Source: Gammaproteobacteria bacterium
Lineage (GTDB): Bacteria; Pseudomonadota; Gammaproteobacteria; Steroidobacterales; GCA-2729495
Direction of reading: 5' to 3'
Assembly: GCA_021773815.1 (NCBI GenBank)
Contig: JAJFJS010000046.1
Coordinates: 1-64,000, forward strand
DNA: 64,000 nt
The notes beneath the pieces were generated by a model. It ran no database searches. It was not told where the DNA came from and saw only the letters and a program-made list of their open reading frames with translations. Shown here piece after piece: positions 18,270-26,945 of this stretch (position 1 is its first letter; each line of letters starts with the position of its first letter). Both the position numbers and the translations under genes were made by a program.

Positions 18270-19707
18270 GCTTTCGGTACAGCGTTTCGTATTCGCCGCC
18301 CTGTCGGCACCAGGAAAAATCCTCGCTCATGCCGTTGGCTACGAGTTGCCGCCAGGCCGTGGAATCGGCATACCAGTCGAGCGCCGTCGTGAGGCCCCAG
18401 TGCAAGCCCTGGGCATTGGCGTGTTCGAAAACGCTGCCATTGCCGCGGCCGGTCTGCGGATCGAAATGGCGGATCGTATCGGCCAGCCCGCCGGTCTTGC
18501 GGACCACCGGAACTGTACCGTAGCGCAACGCGTATAACTGCGTCAGGCCGCAGGGCTCATACCGGGAAGGAACGACCAGCAGATCGCAGCCGGCGAGAAT
18601 GCGATGGGCCAGCCGCTCATCGTAGGCGTCGACGAATACCAACTGTCCGGCAAATTCTTTGGCAAGACGATGCAGTGCTGCTACGTAGGTCGGTTCGCCG
18701 GTGCCGAGAATTGCGCAGCCCAGGCGTTGCTGCCGAAGCAGATCCGGCAGCACGGCGGCCAGCAGATCGGTGCCCTTCTGGCCAACGAGACGCGAAATCA
18801 ATCCCAGCAGCGGCGTCCGGGCGCCGGTCGTCAGTCCCAATTCGTCCAGCAATGCCTGTTTGTTCGCCTGTTTGTCGGCGGGGGTTTCTTTGCTGTAGTT
18901 GTGCTCGATCCAGCCGTCGGTGGCGGGATTCCAGTATTCGTTATCGACCCCGTTGAGAATCCCTTGCAGCCGGTCGCTGCGCTGTTGCAGCAGCGTTTCG
19001 AGGCCCATGCCGTACTCGGGCGTACAGATTTCCCGGGCATGCGTCGGGCTTACTGTGGTCAGCGCGTCGGCAGACCGGATGCCCGCCTCGAGCAGATTGA
19101 TTTGCGCATCAGCCGCGTCATCGACATTGAGCATCGGCTCCAGTGCCTGCAGCCCGGCCGCTGCCAGCATATGCGCCGGAAAGATCCCCTGGTAGCCGAT
19201 ATTGTGGATCGTCAGAATCGTTTGCGTCCCGGCAAAACGGCCGCCGGCACGGCGTGCGGCGGCGACCATCGTGGTCAGCAGCGCCGTGTGCCAGTCATGG
19301 CAATGGATGATGTCGGGCGTCCAGTTCAGCGCCTCGCAGAGTTCCACGGCGGCCCGGCACAACAGCGCGAAGCGGTAAAACTCCCGCTCGCCGCTGCCGT
19401 AAATCCCGCCGTCGTAAAGCGCAGCGCACTCGAGCAGGAATAGTTCTCCATGCGCTGCGGCATCGGCATGACGGCGAGCCGCATAACGCACGGTTTCACC
19501 GCCAAGGTCGGCGTCAGCCGGGCCCAGTGCCGCGGGTTCACTGCTGACCTCGGCATTGATAATCGAATAGTGGGGCAGCAGTGTGCGGACCTCGTGGCCC
19601 TGGCTGGTCAGGTACGCGGTCAGGCTGCTCGTGACATCGGCGAGTCCGCCGCTCTTGGCCAGTGGCGCGAATTCGGCGCAGACATTGAGGATACGAATGG
19701 GTTTCAT
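18244..19707 (-). CDS. glgA: Glycogen synthase, ADP-glucose dependent (GT5)
   Basis: A 487-residue GT5 enzyme. The ADP-glucose binding motif KSGGLADV is at residues 18-25, followed by GHEVRTLLPHY, DIIHCHDWHTALL, ILTIHNIGYQGIFP and the C-terminal VPSRYEPCGLTQLYALRYG with RKTGGLADTI. It extends alpha-1,4-glucan chains using ADP-glucose from GlgC. It is transcribed toward malQ, with overlapping 3' ends. The 230 bases upstream separate it from the divergent DUF2934 gene. Confidence 0.94.
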   Translation of the reverse strand: MKPIRILNVCAEFAPLAKSGGLADVTSSLTAYLTSQGHEVRTLLPHYSIINAEVSSEPAALGPADADLGGETVRYAARRHADAAAHGELFLLECAALYDGGIYGSGEREFYRFALLCRAAVELCEALNWTPDIIHCHDWHTALLTTMVAAARRAGGRFAGTQTILTIHNIGYQGIFPAHMLAAAGLQALEPMLNVDDAADAQINLLEAGIRSADALTTVSPTHAREICTPEYGMGLETLLQQRSDRLQGILNGVDNEYWNPATDGWIEHNYSKETPADKQANKQALLDELGLTTGARTPLLGLISRLVGQKGTDLLAAVLPDLLRQQRLGCAILGTGEPTYVAALHRLAKEFAGQLVFVDAYDERLAHRILAGCDLLVVPSRYEPCGLTQLYALRYGTVPVVRKTGGLADTIRHFDPQTGRGNGSVFEHANAQGLHWGLTTALDWYADSTAWRQLVANGMSEDFSWCRQGGEYETLYRKLIEERRIH

Positions 19708-19938
19708 CGATATACATTACCGCTTTTGCCCGTCGCCGACACCGGCTCGTGAGCAATGCCGTTGCGATCAAGACCCCCATGAATCAGTCAGTCATTCGAT
19801 GACCTTGAATCGGTCGCCGGCGAAGGACATTCGAATGCGCGGGATAGTCCTGCGATAAATACCTATCGGTAATCCGTCTGGGCGTGATAATATGTAAAAT
19901 CATCGGGGGAGTGCGCCATTCAGACGGAGGTGAGCGCA

Positions 19939-20238
19939 ATGACAACCAGCATCAGGTCTCCTGCTACCGAGCATCGCAGCACCGACAAGCCCGTTCGCCG
20001 CGTTGAAGAACCCGGAAACGCCAACAGGGCTCGCGAGAGCACGAAGAAAAGTCCCATTGCTTCAGAAACTTCGAAGCACGGATTGGATCAACCAAAAAAA
20101 GTTTCTGCAGAACTTCGGCATCAGATGATTGCCGAGACGGCCTTCCTGCAGGCCGAGAAAAGGGGGTTCCAGGGGGGTGATACCGTCAGCGATTGGCTGG
20201 AAGCGGAAAAGTCGGTGGACAGTTTGCTGACCGGATAG
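19939..20238 (+). CDS. DUF2934 domain protein
   Basis: A 99-residue hydrophilic protein. Its C-terminal 40 residues match DUF2934: MIAETAFLQAEKRGFQGGD then VSDWLEAEKSVDSLL. The first 55 residues are charged and probably disordered. The ATG at 19939 is chosen because GGAGG lies 8 bases upstream; a GTG at 19930 is also in frame. No biochemical function is known to me. DUF2934 genes are often seen near glycogen genes or stress loci, and here it follows the glg set, which suggests but does not prove a link. Confidence 0.7.
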   Translation: MTTSIRSPATEHRSTDKPVRRVEEPGNANRARESTKKSPIASETSKHGLDQPKKVSAELRHQMIAETAFLQAEKRGFQGGDTVSDWLEAEKSVDSLLTG

Positions 20239-20275
20239 CGTGTAGTGACAAATTGGCGACGAGGAGATATAGCTA

Positions 20276-20527
20276 ATGACCACAGTGTACGTAGGCAATC
20301 TTCCGAGCGACGCCAGAGAAGATACGTTGCGGAGAATTTTCGGGCGATTCGGGCATGTCAGTTCCGTTCGGCTCGTGAAGCCTCAGGTGACGAGGCACTC
20401 GCGCAGCTACGGACTCATCGAGATGTCCGAACCGCAGGCTGCGGTCAAGGCTGCCCAGGATCTGAATGGCCAGTATTTTCGTGGGTTATTCCTGCGCGTG
20501 AGGCAGGTCGAATCATCGACACATTGA
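20276..20527 (+). CDS. Small RNA-recognition-motif (RRM) RNA-binding protein
   Basis: An 83-residue single RRM. RNP2 is YVGNLP at residues 4-9 and the RNP1-equivalent stretch is RSYGLIEM near residues 43-50, where bacterial RRM proteins usually have GFGFVEM. The intervening REDTLRRIFGRFGHVSSVRL helix-strand is typical. It should bind single-stranded RNA in the cytoplasm; cyanobacterial homologues are cold-regulated, but the role here is unknown. AGGAG precedes the start. It lies 37 bases after the DUF2934 gene and may be co-transcribed. Confidence 0.85.
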   Translation: MTTVYVGNLPSDAREDTLRRIFGRFGHVSSVRLVKPQVTRHSRSYGLIEMSEPQAAVKAAQDLNGQYFRGLFLRVRQVESSTH

Positions 20528-20930
20528 CCCCGATCGCGGTGATCGGTCGGTTCATCCTGGCGTAAATTCAAGGGATTGCCCAGGTTGAAGTCGTCAGCGT
20601 GCTTTGGCGCGATTCGTGTGGCGTTGCCGACCCCCGGTCGTGCGTACCCGGGATCAGCGGGCTGCTGTCCTGATTGCTTCAAACCGGCCACGACCACCGG
20701 ACGTGCATGCCGGCCGCCGGGGAAAACGGTGTCAGACACCAATTTCCAAGCCATTTTTTCCTTGTGCGTCAACCTCTTGGCGGCATGGCCGAAGGATTTT
20801 ACGTAACCGGAATCGGCTTTACTTAACATCCCGGACTGTGAACCTGCGCACAGCCTGACCTGCCCCATTCGCCGATAGTTCCAAATACAACCGCACATGC
20901 GGTGCAGTCAAATTTGGGTGTCGGTCAACA
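20528..20930. other. Intergenic region before the pilus operon
   Basis: About 400 bases with short frames on both strands that look like chance openings. It contains one copy of the dispersed GGTGTCAGACACC palindrome and must carry the promoter of the long pilus operon starting at 20931. No convincing sigma-70 or sigma-54 site was identified by eye. Confidence 0.4.
20729..20746. repeat. Dispersed palindromic repeat, copy 1
   Basis: GGTGTCAGACACCAATTT, where GGTGTC-A-GACACC is a perfect palindrome. The same core occurs at 32718-32746 and 57430-57448, always between genes. This copy is the shortest because its left arm is not conserved beyond GGTGTC. Confidence 0.7.
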
Positions 20931-22625
20931 ATGGCGTTGAACTCATTAGCTTACTATCGGGTGCCGACGGTATGCCGGTTCGTCACGATTGCTTTCTGCT
21001 TTGTCGTAGCTGGCTGTGGCACCGTTCAGCAATTCGATCCGGCGCCGGAACATCTTGAAGATGCCGTGGTTGAGGAATCGGAAATACCGAGTCCGGTTAC
21101 CGGCAACATACAGCCCCCGAAACCCGAACCCGTCCCGGTCCGGGAAACGTATTCCGTCGTCGTCACGGACCTGCCGGTCCGCGAGCTTCTGTTTGCGCTT
21201 GCCCGCGACGCCCAAATCAACGTCGATGTGCACGGCGAAGTCACCGGCCGTGTGACGATGAATGCAATCGACCAGACACTGCAGCAGATCCTGATGCGCA
21301 TCTCCCGGCAGATCGATCTGCGTTACAAACTCGACGGTCAGAATCTGATCATCATGCCCGATTTGCCCTATTGGCAAAATTACCAGGTCAATTATGTGAA
21401 TCTGGAACGCGGCAGCGAGGGTGAGGTGACGGTCGCAACGGCAATCGCGTCTACCGGCGGCAGCGTCAACGAAGACAGCCAAGGGGGGGCAGGCGAAACC
21501 GCCGGCAACGTATCGAAAACCACCGTCAGAAGCAGTTCTTCGTCCACATACTGGGGATCATTGACAGAAAATCTTCGCCAGATTCTGAGCATGGGGGCCG
21601 GCGACGATGCGGCGATACCCGTGGTCATCAACCAGATGGCCGGGCTCGTCAGCATCCACGCAACCCAGCGGCAACAACGTCAGGTGCAGGAGTATCTTGA
21701 CCAGGTCAACGCAAGCGCAAAAAGGCAGGTGCTGATCGAGGTCACCATTGCTGAGGTCATTCTGAGCGACAAGTATCAGGCCGGGGTCGATTGGTCCAGA
21801 GTGTCGGCGAACGGCGGTCAGGGCAATAACGGCATATCGTTCATGCAATCGATGACCGGCAACAACCTGGCCGGACCGCCGTTGTTGTCAATGACGTATA
21901 ACAATCTGAAACCGGATGGCAGTGGATTTGCCACGGCGGTGAAGCTGCTCGAAGAGTTCGGCGACACCAAGGTTCTGTCCAGCCCGAGAATCATGGCGCT
22001 CAATAATCAAACGGCGCTACTGAAAGTCGTCGATGAGCGCGTGTATTTCTCCCTCGAGCAGGAGACCGTTGAATCGACCGGGCCAGGCATTGCACCACGC
22101 ACCATCATTACAAGTGAGATCAATACTATACCGGTTGGATTTGTGATGAGCGTAACGCCGCAGATCAATGAAAACGGCAATGTCAGCATGAATATTCGGC
22201 CGACCATTACGCGCATCGTCGGTTTTGCGATTGATCCCGCACCCCGAATCCTTCCGGACGTGGATTTCGACAACCTGGTACCCGAAATTCATGTTAACGA
22301 GATCGAGTCGCTTCTTGAAGTCGCGGACGGACAAACGGTTATCCTCGGCGGCCTGATGCAGGACGAAGCAATCAAGGACAAGGACTCGGTCCCCTGGTTG
22401 TCAAGATTGCCCTGGCTAGGCAATCTTTTCAGCTATCGAAACGACTCTGTTCGCAAAATCGAACTCGTCATTTTCCTGCGACCGACTGTGATTCGAGGCG
22501 CCGGCACCGGGCGCGAAATCTTTGCGAATGATGCAAGCGATCGGCTGACCGAACGCTGGGCGGCCGGTAGCCTCCGAACGGAAGATTGGGAACCCGAAGA
22601 CACCACGCTGGAATCTCCGGAATAA
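20931..22625 (+). CDS. mshL: MSHA-type pilus secretin, outer-membrane lipoprotein
   Basis: A 564-residue secretin. The N-terminal signal ends in a lipobox (FVVAGC at about residues 24-29). N0/STN-like and N-domains follow (VTDLPVRELLFALARDAQIN; RQVQEYLDQVNASAKRQVLI). The secretin core shows KVLSSPRIMALNNQTALLKV, the family valine-glycine region PVGFVMSVTPQINENGNVSM, and DGQTVILGGLMQDE near the C-terminus. It forms the outer-membrane pore through which the pilus passes. The following gene starts at the last base of its stop codon, so the operon is tightly coupled. Confidence 0.88.
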   Translation: MALNSLAYYRVPTVCRFVTIAFCFVVAGCGTVQQFDPAPEHLEDAVVEESEIPSPVTGNIQPPKPEPVPVRETYSVVVTDLPVRELLFALARDAQINVDVHGEVTGRVTMNAIDQTLQQILMRISRQIDLRYKLDGQNLIIMPDLPYWQNYQVNYVNLERGSEGEVTVATAIASTGGSVNEDSQGGAGETAGNVSKTTVRSSSSSTYWGSLTENLRQILSMGAGDDAAIPVVINQMAGLVSIHATQRQQRQVQEYLDQVNASAKRQVLIEVTIAEVILSDKYQAGVDWSRVSANGGQGNNGISFMQSMTGNNLAGPPLLSMTYNNLKPDGSGFATAVKLLEEFGDTKVLSSPRIMALNNQTALLKVVDERVYFSLEQETVESTGPGIAPRTIITSEINTIPVGFVMSVTPQINENGNVSMNIRPTITRIVGFAIDPAPRILPDVDFDNLVPEIHVNEIESLLEVADGQTVILGGLMQDEAIKDKDSVPWLSRLPWLGNLFSYRNDSVRKIELVIFLRPTVIRGAGTGREIFANDASDRLTERWAAGSLRTEDWEPEDTTLESPE

Positions 22626-23974
22626 TGAGCCTCCTATTCGACGTTCTGAAAAAACAGGCGCCAGTATCCGATATCCCGGAGACCGAACTGCCTGATGAAG
22701 CCGATCTCGCGGATGTGCAGGCGAATTTGCCGCCCGTTCGCGCAGACAGTGAGGTCGCTGAATCCATCGCACTGCAACTCGACAAGTCTGTTGCCGGAAA
22801 GCCTGCGGTCGATCTGCCCGATATTGAAGATACGACGATCCGGCCTACCGCGGAAACCCTGGAGCTGGCGCCGGAGGCCACGAGTGACGACCCGGATCGA
22901 GTGGTATTTGATGAAACCAGGCACGACCATTTGGCAGCCGCGCCAACGCCGGATCATCCGGTTTTGCCTGCATTCGAATCCGCGGTTGCGATCGATCGTC
23001 AATCGGATCCGCCGACGATGTGGCGCCGTCGCCCGGCCGTCGAGTGGGCACTGATTGCACTGTTCGTCGTTGCGATCCTTATCGTTACGATGGTTTTTTT
23101 TATTGAGCCCGAGTCAGGCATCGCCTCGGTACCGACAGAATTTGTCGAGTCCCGCCCGGAGCCCGTGGCAATGACCGCGCCGGAAGTTACCGAAAATCAG
23201 TCGACCGATGAGCCAGTCGCTACACCAATTTCAATTCAGTCCGCCGATCTCACCGGTGGTGACAAGCGGGCAAATGATCGCCGGCCACAGGATCGACAGG
23301 TCGATGAATCGAGTGACGCTCGGCTTTCCCGGTCCGGCAATGAACAGGCAAATCATTCGGCGGCCGGGATCAGGGTTTCGCCGACGCGTGCCGGAAATCC
23401 GGTCTTTGCTGCACTATCCCTCGCCTATGCGGCCTACCAGCGTGGCGACGATGCGACCGCGCTGACGCATTACCGAATCGCCGCTGAGCTGGACGCGACT
23501 AATCGCAATGCCTTGCTGGGACTCGCGGCTATTGCGCAACGACGCGGCGATCTGCCCGAGGCACGGAGGTTCTATCAACGGCTTCTGGATCTCAATCCGA
23601 AAGACAGCGTCGTGGTATCTGCCCTGCTGGCCATGCGCGACGAACGTAACGTGATAAACGACGAGAGCTGGTTGAAGTCCATGTTGCGAGACGAGCCGCG
23701 GGCCGCCCATCTTCATTTTGGGCTCGGTCTCAGATACGTTGCGCAGGAACGTTGGCCGGATGCGCAAGGTTCATTTTTCGAGGCGGTACGGTATGCCCCG
23801 GATAACTCAGATTACAACTTTAACCTGGCCGTGACGCTGGACCGACTCGGCAAGCAACGATCGGCCGCAAATTACTATCGACGGGCCATCGAATACGCGA
23901 CTGGCGCCCAATCTTTCGATGTTGACGCGGCCAAGACCAGATTGGCAACAATTTCGCGCAGGACGGACGGCTGA
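22625..23974 (+). CDS. MshN-like TPR membrane protein of the pilus system
   Basis: This 449-residue protein begins MSLLFDVLKKQAPVSD. The ATG overlaps the mshL stop (TAATG). A long acidic cytoplasmic segment is followed by one membrane helix at about residues 143-160 (EWALIALFVVAILIVTMVFF), a low-complexity linker, and C-terminal TPRs (YAAYQRGDDATALTHYRIAA; ALLGLAAIAQRRGDLPEARR). MshN proteins have the same helix-then-TPR layout and help assemble the pilus; its precise partner is not known. The name is by position and architecture. Confidence 0.7.
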   Translation: MSLLFDVLKKQAPVSDIPETELPDEADLADVQANLPPVRADSEVAESIALQLDKSVAGKPAVDLPDIEDTTIRPTAETLELAPEATSDDPDRVVFDETRHDHLAAAPTPDHPVLPAFESAVAIDRQSDPPTMWRRRPAVEWALIALFVVAILIVTMVFFIEPESGIASVPTEFVESRPEPVAMTAPEVTENQSTDEPVATPISIQSADLTGGDKRANDRRPQDRQVDESSDARLSRSGNEQANHSAAGIRVSPTRAGNPVFAALSLAYAAYQRGDDATALTHYRIAAELDATNRNALLGLAAIAQRRGDLPEARRFYQRLLDLNPKDSVVVSALLAMRDERNVINDESWLKSMLRDEPRAAHLHFGLGLRYVAQERWPDAQGSFFEAVRYAPDNSDYNFNLAVTLDRLGKQRSAANYYRRAIEYATGAQSFDVDAAKTRLATISRRTDG

Positions 23975-23978
23975 CGTC

Positions 23979-25745
23979 ATGACTGCAAAAGTGACCTCAC
24001 TGGCTGCAGCAGAGAAGACGGCGGCGCCGGAGCGTCGCGGTAAGCGACGCCAGCTTGGCGAATTCCTGATCGAAAAAGGACTGATCAATCGCGATCAGTT
24101 GCGCGTTGCGCTGACCGAACAGAAGCAGAATAACGAACGACTCGGAAAAATCCTGGTGCGACTCGGACTGGTCAGCGAATCGGTATTGCGCGATGTATTG
24201 GCCGAAATGCTGCGCGTCGAAAGCATTGATCTGGAAGCGGTCGTCCCGGACGGCGATGCGATTGCGATGCTGCCCGAGGATCTGGCGCGCCGCTTCCAGC
24301 TGCTGCCGATCGCTTTCGATCCGGATGAGAATTCACTGACCGTGGCTATGTCGGATACGTTCGATATCGTTGCAATGGACCAGATTACGGCAATGCTTGG
24401 CGGGCAGATCACGATCAATCCGTTGCTTGCCAGTGAGGCGGACATTCAGAGTTCGATTGATCATTTCTACGAGCAGGAATTCTCGCTGGCGGGCATCCTC
24501 CAGGAAATCGATGCGCGCGACGGCGGTGAACTCGAGTTCGAGAATCTCGACGATGGTGAGGCGACGCAGCCGATGGTCCGGCTTGTTGATGCGTTTCTCG
24601 CGGACGCGGCCAAGCGCCGCGCATCGGATATTCATCTGGAGCCCGAGAGCGGGTTCTTGCGGGTGCGATACCGTATCGACGGCGTATTGCGCCAGACCTG
24701 GACGATCCATCGAAAATTCTGGCCGGCGATAGCGGTTCGCCTGAAGGTCATGTCAAACATGGACATCAGCGAAACGCGTGCGCCGCAGGACGGGCGTATT
24801 TCTCTGCAGCTCGCGGGCCGCCCGGTCGATTTTCGCATCGCTTCCCACCCGACCATTCATGGTGAAAACATCGTGCTGCGCATACTGGATCGCCGCTCCG
24901 GTATCGTACCGATCGACGAACTCGGCATGGCCGATGACCAATTGATGCTGCTCAAGATGCTCATGGCCCGCCCGGAGGGCGTGATACTGGTCACCGGGCC
25001 GACGGGCAGCGGTAAAACGACGACTCTGTATTCGATGCTGAATTATCGGAATGATGAGTCGGTCAACATCATGACGCTCGAAGATCCGGTCGAATACCCG
25101 TTTCCGATGATCCGCCAATCGTCTTTGAGCGATGGAATCAAGCTGGAATTCGCGGGCGGCATCCGATCGCTGATGCGCCAGGACCCGGACATCATCCTGG
25201 TCGGCGAAATTCGTGATGAAGAAACCGCCGAGATGGCTTTTCGTGCTGCAATGACGGGCCATCAAGTCTATTCAACGCTGCACACAAACTCAGCCCTCGG
25301 TTCTCTGCCTCGGCTGCTCGATATCGGCCTGCGCCCCGGAATCTTGGCCGGGAATATTATCGGGATTGTCGCACAGCGGCTTATCCGCAAACTCTGCGAG
25401 AACTGCAAGGAGGCCTATGAGCCCGAGCTGATTGAGCGACAGCTGATGGCCCTGCCGACGGACCAGCCGGTGACGCTGTATCGGGCGACAGGCTGCGATA
25501 AATGTAACGATACCGGTTACCGGGGACGCCTCGCTCTGCTGGAAATCCTGCGCTTTGATACCGATATCGATGAGGCTGTTGCGTCCGGTCAGGCTCTGGG
25601 CGACATTCGCAACATGGCGGTGGAGAAAGGTTTCAAGCCGATTTCGCACGACGCCACAAGGCATGTACTGGCGGGTCATTCAAGCCTCGACGAAGTATCC
25701 CGGGTCGTCGATCTGACCGAAAACGTCATCAGGGCGCAGCGATGA
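23979..25745 (+). CDS. mshE: Pilus assembly ATPase with MshEN c-di-GMP-type N-terminus
   Basis: A 588-residue GspE/PilB-type motor. The start at 23979 (MTAKVTSLAAAEK) is chosen because it follows the previous stop directly. The N-terminus holds two MshEN-type repeats, QLGEFLIEKGLINRDQL and RLGKILVRLGLVSESVL, the class that binds cyclic di-GMP in Vibrio MshE; the first repeat has Gln where Arg is common. The motor domain has Walker A GPTGSGKTTTLYS, Asp box LEDPVEYPF, Walker B DPDIILVGEIRDEETA and a C-terminal zinc site (CENCKEAYEP ... CDKCNDTGYRGR). It powers pilus extension and is probably c-di-GMP responsive. The last four bases overlap mshG. Confidence 0.9.
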   Translation: MTAKVTSLAAAEKTAAPERRGKRRQLGEFLIEKGLINRDQLRVALTEQKQNNERLGKILVRLGLVSESVLRDVLAEMLRVESIDLEAVVPDGDAIAMLPEDLARRFQLLPIAFDPDENSLTVAMSDTFDIVAMDQITAMLGGQITINPLLASEADIQSSIDHFYEQEFSLAGILQEIDARDGGELEFENLDDGEATQPMVRLVDAFLADAAKRRASDIHLEPESGFLRVRYRIDGVLRQTWTIHRKFWPAIAVRLKVMSNMDISETRAPQDGRISLQLAGRPVDFRIASHPTIHGENIVLRILDRRSGIVPIDELGMADDQLMLLKMLMARPEGVILVTGPTGSGKTTTLYSMLNYRNDESVNIMTLEDPVEYPFPMIRQSSLSDGIKLEFAGGIRSLMRQDPDIILVGEIRDEETAEMAFRAAMTGHQVYSTLHTNSALGSLPRLLDIGLRPGILAGNIIGIVAQRLIRKLCENCKEAYEPELIERQLMALPTDQPVTLYRATGCDKCNDTGYRGRLALLEILRFDTDIDEAVASGQALGDIRNMAVEKGFKPISHDATRHVLAGHSSLDEVSRVVDLTENVIRAQR

Positions 25746-26944
25746 AGCAGTTCAGCTATCGCGCCGTCGATCCGCACGGGCATATCGTGCGCGGCCAGTT
25801 AATGGCGGTGAATGATTCGGATCTGGATCATCAGCTCAGCCAAATCGACCTGCAGCTTCTGACCTGCAGGAATGCAAGCAGCCGATTCGGCCGGTCCGGC
25901 AAAGCAGCGAGTCGCCGGGAACTGATCAATTTCTGCTTTCATCTTGAGCAGACACAAAATGCCGGACTGCCGCTCATCGAAGCATTGCACGATCTGCGCG
26001 ACAGCACGAACAATGACACATTTCGAAACGTACTCGCGGCGCTGACGCTGACAATTGAGAATGGGAAATGCTTGTCGGCTGCGATGCAGAACTTTCCCCA
26101 GACATTCGACGAAGTCTTCGTCAGCCTGATTCGTGCCGGGGAAAAGTCGGGCGAACTCGGCACTGTCCTCGGCAAGATGACGGAAACGCTGAAATGGCAG
26201 GATGAGCTCGCCGCACATGCGAAGAAACTTGTTATCTACCCCGCTTTCGTTGGCACGACCGTCATCTGCGTCATCCTGTTTCTAATGATGTATGTCGTCC
26301 CGCAAATGACGGAATTTCTCGAGTCGATGGACAAGGAAATGCCGATATACACGATCGCTCTCATCGAAACATCGCGTTTCATTGCTGCCCAATGGTATTG
26401 GCTTCTGGCTGTGCCATTCATCGGTACGATAGTGCTGAGGATTGCGCTAAAACGCAGCAAGCGCCTGCGTTATGCAGTCGATGCTCTCAAGCTGAAATGC
26501 TGGTTGGTCGGTCCGGTTCTGGAAAAGATCATCATGAATCGCTTCGCGACATATTTTCAAATTATGTATGCATCGGGAATTACCATCATTGAAGCTTTGC
26601 AGACTGCGCGCGGGCTCGCCGGTAATGAAGTCATCGGTGAAGCGTTGGGTAAGGTGACGCGCTACGTCTCCGAGGGAAACAGCCTTAGCGCGGGCGCCGC
26701 GCGCGCCGGCGTCTTTCCGCCCTTGGTGGTACGCATGATCAAGATGGGTGAAGACATCGGCCAGCTTGAGGACGCACTGGGAAACGTTTCGTATTTCTAC
26801 AACCGGGAAATCGACGACTCGGTAGAGAAATTGCAGAGCCTGATCGAACCGGTTATGACAATAGTGCTCGGCTTGCTACTCGGTTGGGTAATGTTGTCCG
26901 TGCTGAGCCCGATATACGACACGATTGCAGAAATCGGGATTTGA
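25742..26944 (+). CDS. mshG: Pilus inner-membrane platform protein (GspF/PilC family)
   Basis: A 400-residue protein with the duplicated GspF cytoplasmic domain. The first copy includes FCFHLEQTQNAGLPLIEALH and FPQTFDEVFVSLIRAGEKSG; the second FATYFQIMYASGITIIEALQ and FPPLVVRMIKMGEDIGQLED. Three membrane segments are visible, near residues 165-190, 215-235 and 370-395. It anchors the ATPase to the inner membrane. It overlaps the ATPase stop by four bases (ATGA) and is separated from the next gene by one base. Confidence 0.9.
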   Translation: MKQFSYRAVDPHGHIVRGQLMAVNDSDLDHQLSQIDLQLLTCRNASSRFGRSGKAASRRELINFCFHLEQTQNAGLPLIEALHDLRDSTNNDTFRNVLAALTLTIENGKCLSAAMQNFPQTFDEVFVSLIRAGEKSGELGTVLGKMTETLKWQDELAAHAKKLVIYPAFVGTTVICVILFLMMYVVPQMTEFLESMDKEMPIYTIALIETSRFIAAQWYWLLAVPFIGTIVLRIALKRSKRLRYAVDALKLKCWLVGPVLEKIIMNRFATYFQIMYASGITIIEALQTARGLAGNEVIGEALGKVTRYVSEGNSLSAGAARAGVFPPLVVRMIKMGEDIGQLEDALGNVSYFYNREIDDSVEKLQSLIEPVMTIVLGLLLGWVMLSVLSPIYDTIAEIGI

Positions 26945-26945
26945 C

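Noticed and set aside
20533-20549. Short stem after the RRM gene as a terminator
   Set aside because: Six-pair stem without a following T-run; not distinct from chance in GC-rich DNA.
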